Assembly (NCBI GenBank): GCA_016201685.1
Contig: JACQCJ010000092.1
Coordinates: forward strand, 1-14,621
Direction: 5' to 3'
Source: Candidatus Peregrinibacteria bacterium
GTDB taxonomy: Bacteria; Patescibacteriota; Gracilibacteria; Peribacterales; Peribacteraceae
Length of the DNA: 14,621 nucleotides
The notes under the pieces: model-generated
Database searches by the model: none
What the model was told of the DNA's origin: nothing
Seen by the model: the letters and a program-made list of their open reading frames with translations, nothing else
Position numbers and translations under genes: made by a program
Part shown: positions 12,298-14,621 of the stretch, one piece after another
Layout: every line of letters begins with the position of its first letter
Position numbering within the stretch: the stretch's first letter is position 1

Positions 12298-12331
12298 TGT
12301 TTCGCCCGAAAGGGCTCCCACGAGAGACGCC

Positions 12332-12359
12332 ATTGTGCCAGGTTTGCAGTTGTGTGCAA
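12332..12359 (-). promoter_or_regulatory. candidate promoter for rplA
   Basis: On the minus strand TTGCAC (12359-12354), 16 bases, CACAAT (12337-12332) preceded by TGG. It lies in the 137-base gap after the membrane-protein gene. The -10 is weak (4 of 6), so readthrough from upstream is an alternative. Confidence 0.35.
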
Positions 12360-12376
12360 GATCTTCTGCACTCCCG

Positions 12377-13075
12377 TCACGAAATTTTCTTCTTCCCCAC
12401 TGTCTTCGGTTTCTTCAGCAAGATGGGCATTGTCGGGAGCGAGACAGCCGCGGCGGGAGCGGGACGTGGCTGAGGGGGCAGTGGAGGCGGGGGAGTGGGA
12501 CGCAAGCCGACTCCGGCGTTCTCGAAATTCAGGTGGTGGCCGTAGGGCCAGCGCGTGGACCAGGAGAGCAGGATGCCGTAGAGGAAGAAGAGCACCGGAG
12601 ACACCCACCACGTTGGGTCGAGCTCGGTTTGATGAAGGAGCATCGTGAGGATGAGGAAGAGCACGGTCGAACTCATGAGCACGAAGCCGACGGTCTTGAA
12701 GGTGTAGTAGAAGATGGCGAAGGGCACGGCGCGCGAGGCATCGTCGATGGTGTGCGCAACGTTTTCGTGCCAGAGGAAGATGAGACCGCCGAGCGTGAAA
12801 ATGATCAGGAGCGCCAGGTACACGCTCGAGCTGTAGGAGAGCCCCGCGAGCACGCTCCCCACGGCGGGCAGCCCGCTGAGGGTCATGAGCAGGATGCCGA
12901 ACATTTGCATCAGGTAGCAGTAAATGGCCTTTCCCACGAGCTTCGGTGCGGCGTCACGTTGCAGGAGAGCTGGAATGAAACCCAGCGTCAAAAGCTCGAG
13001 CACACCGACCGCAGCCATGATGCCGAAGGCGAGTTCGGCCGTGCCGCCCGAGAAGAATGGAAACGAAAAATCCAT
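12377..13075 (-). CDS. multi-pass membrane protein of unknown function
   Basis: A 232-residue protein with about five hydrophobic helices at roughly 13-37, 48-70, 72-103 (with two short segments), 118-147 and 156-172. A cytoplasmic-type tail follows, rich in proline and alanine (PPPPLPPQPRPAPAAA) and ending in a basic cluster KKPKTVGKKKIS. Charged or aromatic loops include WHENVAHTIDDASR and STRWPYGHHLNFENAG. I do not recognise the family. It lies between rplA and the oxygenase pseudogene and diverges from the latter. The ATG at 13075 is preceded by GGCGGAAATTTCCT, the nearest thing to a ribosome binding site in the window but a poor one. A TACAAT 14 bases upstream would give a leader of about 8 bases. 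Function cannot be inferred. Confidence 0.75.
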   Translation of the reverse strand: MDFSFPFFSGGTAELAFGIMAAVGVLELLTLGFIPALLQRDAAPKLVGKAIYCYLMQMFGILLMTLSGLPAVGSVLAGLSYSSSVYLALLIIFTLGGLIFLWHENVAHTIDDASRAVPFAIFYYTFKTVGFVLMSSTVLFLILTMLLHQTELDPTWWVSPVLFFLYGILLSWSTRWPYGHHLNFENAGVGLRPTPPPPLPPQPRPAPAAAVSLPTMPILLKKPKTVGKKKIS

Positions 13076-13089
13076 AGGAAATTTCCGCC

Positions 13090-13095
13090 ATTGTA
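13090..13095 (-). promoter_or_regulatory. candidate -10 (TACAAT) for the membrane protein gene
   Basis: TACAAT ends 14 bases before the ATG at 13075, predicting a leader of about 7-8 bases. The -35 is poor. Confidence 0.35.
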
Positions 13096-13173
13096 TGCAG
13101 ACACGTCCCTTCGTGCACGCATTCGCTCTTGCAGTGAAACGGAGAAGTGATGGAACCGCTTCAGTGTTGTTGC

Positions 13174-13179
13174 GATACT
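13174..13179 (+). promoter_or_regulatory. candidate extended -10 for the 13190 gene
   Basis: TGCGATACT is TGn plus GATACT (4 of 6), ending 10 bases before the ATG at 13190. Predicted leader is about 3 bases. Confidence 0.3.
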
Positions 13180-13189
13180 TGCATTCCTT

Positions 13190-13907
13190 ATGGCAGATAT
13201 GGAGTCACAAATTCTTCTGGGCGATGAAAATAATCCATTCATGACTCTTCTGTCATTTGATTCGATTGACCATGAGTCGAAAGCTCTCTTCGACAATGCT
13301 TATGACGAATTGCATACGGCAATCGAAGGACGTCCGGATCCTCTGTGGGGATATTTCCCCCAGCATCCTGACCAGGAATTTGTGAGTGCTGTTCCGCTTG
13401 CATGCTGCAAAAGACTCGACGAGTTCTTGAGGGAAAAAATTCTCAAACCGAACAGTGTCTTTCTCGATCTTGAGCTGGCCTTCATTCGACTCTGTCTTTG
13501 TGATATTCGAGGGAAAGAACATGGAGGCTTTCATGTTGATATCGACAGTGGTTCGGCATTCCTCGGCGATAAAAAGAATGATGGCACGAGAAGCATCTGC
13601 AAGCTCATTATGAATCTACATCCATCGGAATCCAGAGAGCTTCAGTATCTTCCTTACAATCTTTCGGAATTGGCTGAACGCGGATTGTCGTACCGTCGCA
13701 ACTCGTAACATCGGTGTGCCGACTCACGAATTGCCCGAGGGTGTTTCCGTGAAATCGGTTGCCATTCCTCCACGACAAGATCATACGTTGTCCGCATTGG
13801 TTTTTTGGGCGGATCTGGTGCCGCATACCGGTGTGGATCACGCTCATGGACATTTTCTTGCGGGTTTCGGAGGGTTTCGCAATGTGGGTTCGGAACTTAT
13901 CGCATAG
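13190..13907 (+). pseudogene. probable 2OG-Fe(II) oxygenase split by a frameshift
   Basis: The first frame (13190-13708) gives 172 residues, including GGFHVDIDS, an HxD pair placed as in iron/2-oxoglutarate dioxygenases, followed by SICKLIMNLHP. It ends abruptly at LSYRRNS. The +1 frame continues smoothly, RTVATRNIGVPTHELPEG, to LVFWADLVPHTGVDHAH (a plausible distal metal-ligand His) and GHFLAGFGGF, stopping at 13907. Joined near 13690 the product would be about 238 residues, a normal length for small oxygenases, and the key residues fall on both sides of the break. So either the gene is dead, the sequence has an indel error, or the frame is shifted in translation. I see no slippery run at the junction. 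Substrate unknown. The family call rests on the HxD...H layout only. A GTG at 13716 could start the second part, but that part alone would lack the HxD. Confidence 0.55.
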
Positions 13908-13928
13908 AAATTTCCCTGGGCAAGTTCC

Positions 13929-13946
13929 GCGGGCAAGTATGCCCGC
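13929..13946. repeat. perfect hairpin between the oxygenase remnant and rplK
   Basis: GCGGGCA-AGTA-TGCCCGC, a 7-bp stem with a 4-base loop. It lies in the convergent gap after both genes, without a T-run on either strand, so it is at best a T-less bidirectional terminator or another dispersed palindrome. Confidence 0.45.
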
Positions 13947-13979
13947 TCCTCAGAGAATAAAACTATTTTCTGACATTCC

Positions 13980-14402
13980 TCACTCGACCGTCACTCCCAT
14001 GCTTCGCGCGGTTCCCATAACGATGCGCTCGGCGGCTTCCAGATCGACGGTGTTCAAATCCGGCAATTTGGCCTGCGCGATCTTTGTCACCTGCGCCTTG
14101 GAGAGCTTGCCCACCTTCGTCTTATTCGGCTCACCGCTCCCCGATTCGATCTTCAGCTCCGTCTTGATCAAGGTCGACATGGCCGGCTGCTTGACGATGA
14201 AGGAGAAGCTCCTGTCCTCGTACACCGTGATCTGCACGGGGAGCATCTGGCCCATTTTGTCCTTCGTCTTCTCGTTGAATTTGCTGCAGAAGCCGCCGAT
14301 GTCCACGCCCGCCTGCCCGAGCGCGGGCCCCAGCGGAGGCGCGGGATTGGCCTGCCCGCCTCTGGTCTGCACTTTGATGACTTTCTTGATCGCCTTTGCC
14401 AT
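13980..14402 (-). CDS. rplK: 50S ribosomal protein L11
   Basis: A 140-residue protein of standard L11 length. The N-terminal domain begins MAKAIKKVIKVQTRGGQANP, followed by APPLGPALGQAGVDIGGFC and FNEKTKDKMGQMLPVQITVY. The C-terminal RNA-binding domain ends with LPDLNTVDLEAAERI and VMGTARSMGVTVE, the family signature. L11 with its 23S rRNA site forms the GTPase-associated centre at the stalk base. The open frame extends to 14504, but that part is repeat sequence and the family starts at MAKAIKKV, so the start is the ATG at 14402. A promoter sits immediately upstream. rplA is 1741 bases downstream, with two unrelated genes between, which breaks the common rplK-rplA pair. No Shine-Dalgarno. Confidence 0.95.
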   Translation of the reverse strand: MAKAIKKVIKVQTRGGQANPAPPLGPALGQAGVDIGGFCSKFNEKTKDKMGQMLPVQITVYEDRSFSFIVKQPAMSTLIKTELKIESGSGEPNKTKVGKLSKAQVTKIAQAKLPDLNTVDLEAAERIVMGTARSMGVTVE

Positions 14403-14411
14403 AGCTACGGG

Positions 14412-14440
14412 ACTGTACTGAAAAAGATCATGGAGGTCAA
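14412..14440 (-). promoter_or_regulatory. candidate promoter for rplK giving a very short leader
   Basis: On the minus strand TTGACC (14440-14435), exactly 17 bases, TACAGT (14417-14412). The -10 ends 9 bases before the ATG, so the leader would be about 2-3 bases. Confidence 0.5.
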
Positions 14441-14470
14441 CGGCGGTTATGCCTTCTTCCAGAGGAAGTA

Positions 14471-14587
14471 CCAATTGCCAAGTGCCATATTCCAAACAAT
14501 TCAAAAAGGGATCAATTCTTGAATCTGCCAGGATTGATTACTTATGAATTTCTTGGAATCTGGCACTTGGTTTCTGGATTTTTCCTC
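14471..14587. repeat. inverted array of 7-bp units (CCAAGTG type) upstream of rplK
   Basis: The left arm is CCAATTG, CCAAGTG and two more units starting CCA, at successive 7-base steps (14471-14498). The right arm is TTGGAAT, CTGGCAC and further TGG units from 14553 to about 14580. The core arms 14478-14495 and 14553-14570 are inverted with one mismatch. The AT-richer centre contains a further ATCAAT/ATTGAT pair. No gene is supported between 14441 and the window edge. Confidence 0.6.
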
Positions 14588-14621
14588 GACTTTTGATGAG
14601 CGAAGAGATTCTTCATTCAGA

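Noticed and set aside
12240..12331. L1 autoregulatory binding site in the rplA leader
   Set aside because: Hairpins are present, but I could not match them to the known L1-binding fold with confidence. The main one is a dispersed repeat.
12240..12611. N-terminal extension of L1 to 12611
   Set aside because: It would run antisense... or rather through the 3' end of the neighbouring membrane gene in another frame and through the leader repeat (LPAGR-type peptide). L1 homologs start at the MTSKQS-type basic N-terminus.
14596..14621. Start of a plus-strand gene (ATGAGCGAAGAG) at the right edge
   Set aside because: Only eight codons are visible, next to repeat sequence, with no promoter; not enough to support a gene.

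Overview
The window is bacterial, gene-dense and moderately GC-rich. Most genes lie on the minus strand. A PrgI-type membrane protein is followed directly by the start of a VirB4/TraC-like ATPase, and a small two-helix pilin-like protein lies elsewhere. Genes are short and start sites lack Shine-Dalgarno sequences. I read this as a Patescibacteria/CPR-type genome (Peribacteria or Peregrinibacteria would fit), but this is inference at low to moderate confidence. No rRNA, tRNA or CRISPR array was seen.

Layout. 1-1040 (minus): 5' part of a VirB4/TraC-like gene and the PrgI-family gene, overlapping by 4 bases. 1107-1507: about 400 noncoding bases with a promoter-terminator pair on the plus strand, a dispersed palindrome, small hairpins and a perfect 16-bp palindrome. 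1508-4182 (plus): a gene that resembles the DUF4256 family, split by a 1570-bp insertion sequence (2118-3687) and decayed. 4335-5186: a second, IS5-family element whose transposase carries two frameshifts that restore each other's frame. 5251-7878 (minus): clpC, with a CIRCE heat-shock operator and a long structured leader. 8296-9564 (minus): AI-2E-family membrane protein. 9718-10071 (minus): pilin-like protein. 10197-11192 (plus): tRNA-dihydrouridine synthase. 11205-11519 (minus): unknown acidic protein. 11538-12239 (minus): ribosomal protein L1. 12377-13075 (minus): unknown multi-pass membrane protein. 13190-13907 (plus): probable 2OG-Fe(II) oxygenase broken by a frameshift. 13980-14402 (minus): ribosomal protein L11.

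Two genome-wide habits stand out. First, several gaps, and the inside of dus, contain runs of 7-bp (once 8-bp) repeat units, often arranged as inverted arms. The period is kept while the unit sequence differs from place to place. In dus a 69-bp copy is read in frame as 23 residues. Second, 13 of 14 start codons I inspected have no purine-rich ribosome binding site and one has only a weak partial match. Several have a TANNNT hexamer ending 6-10 bases before the ATG, which suggests leaderless or very short-leader mRNAs.

Functionally the window mixes housekeeping (L1, L11, Dus), proteostasis (ClpC under probable HrcA control), membrane and secretion proteins (PrgI, VirB4-like, pilin, AI-2E) and decaying or mobile DNA.
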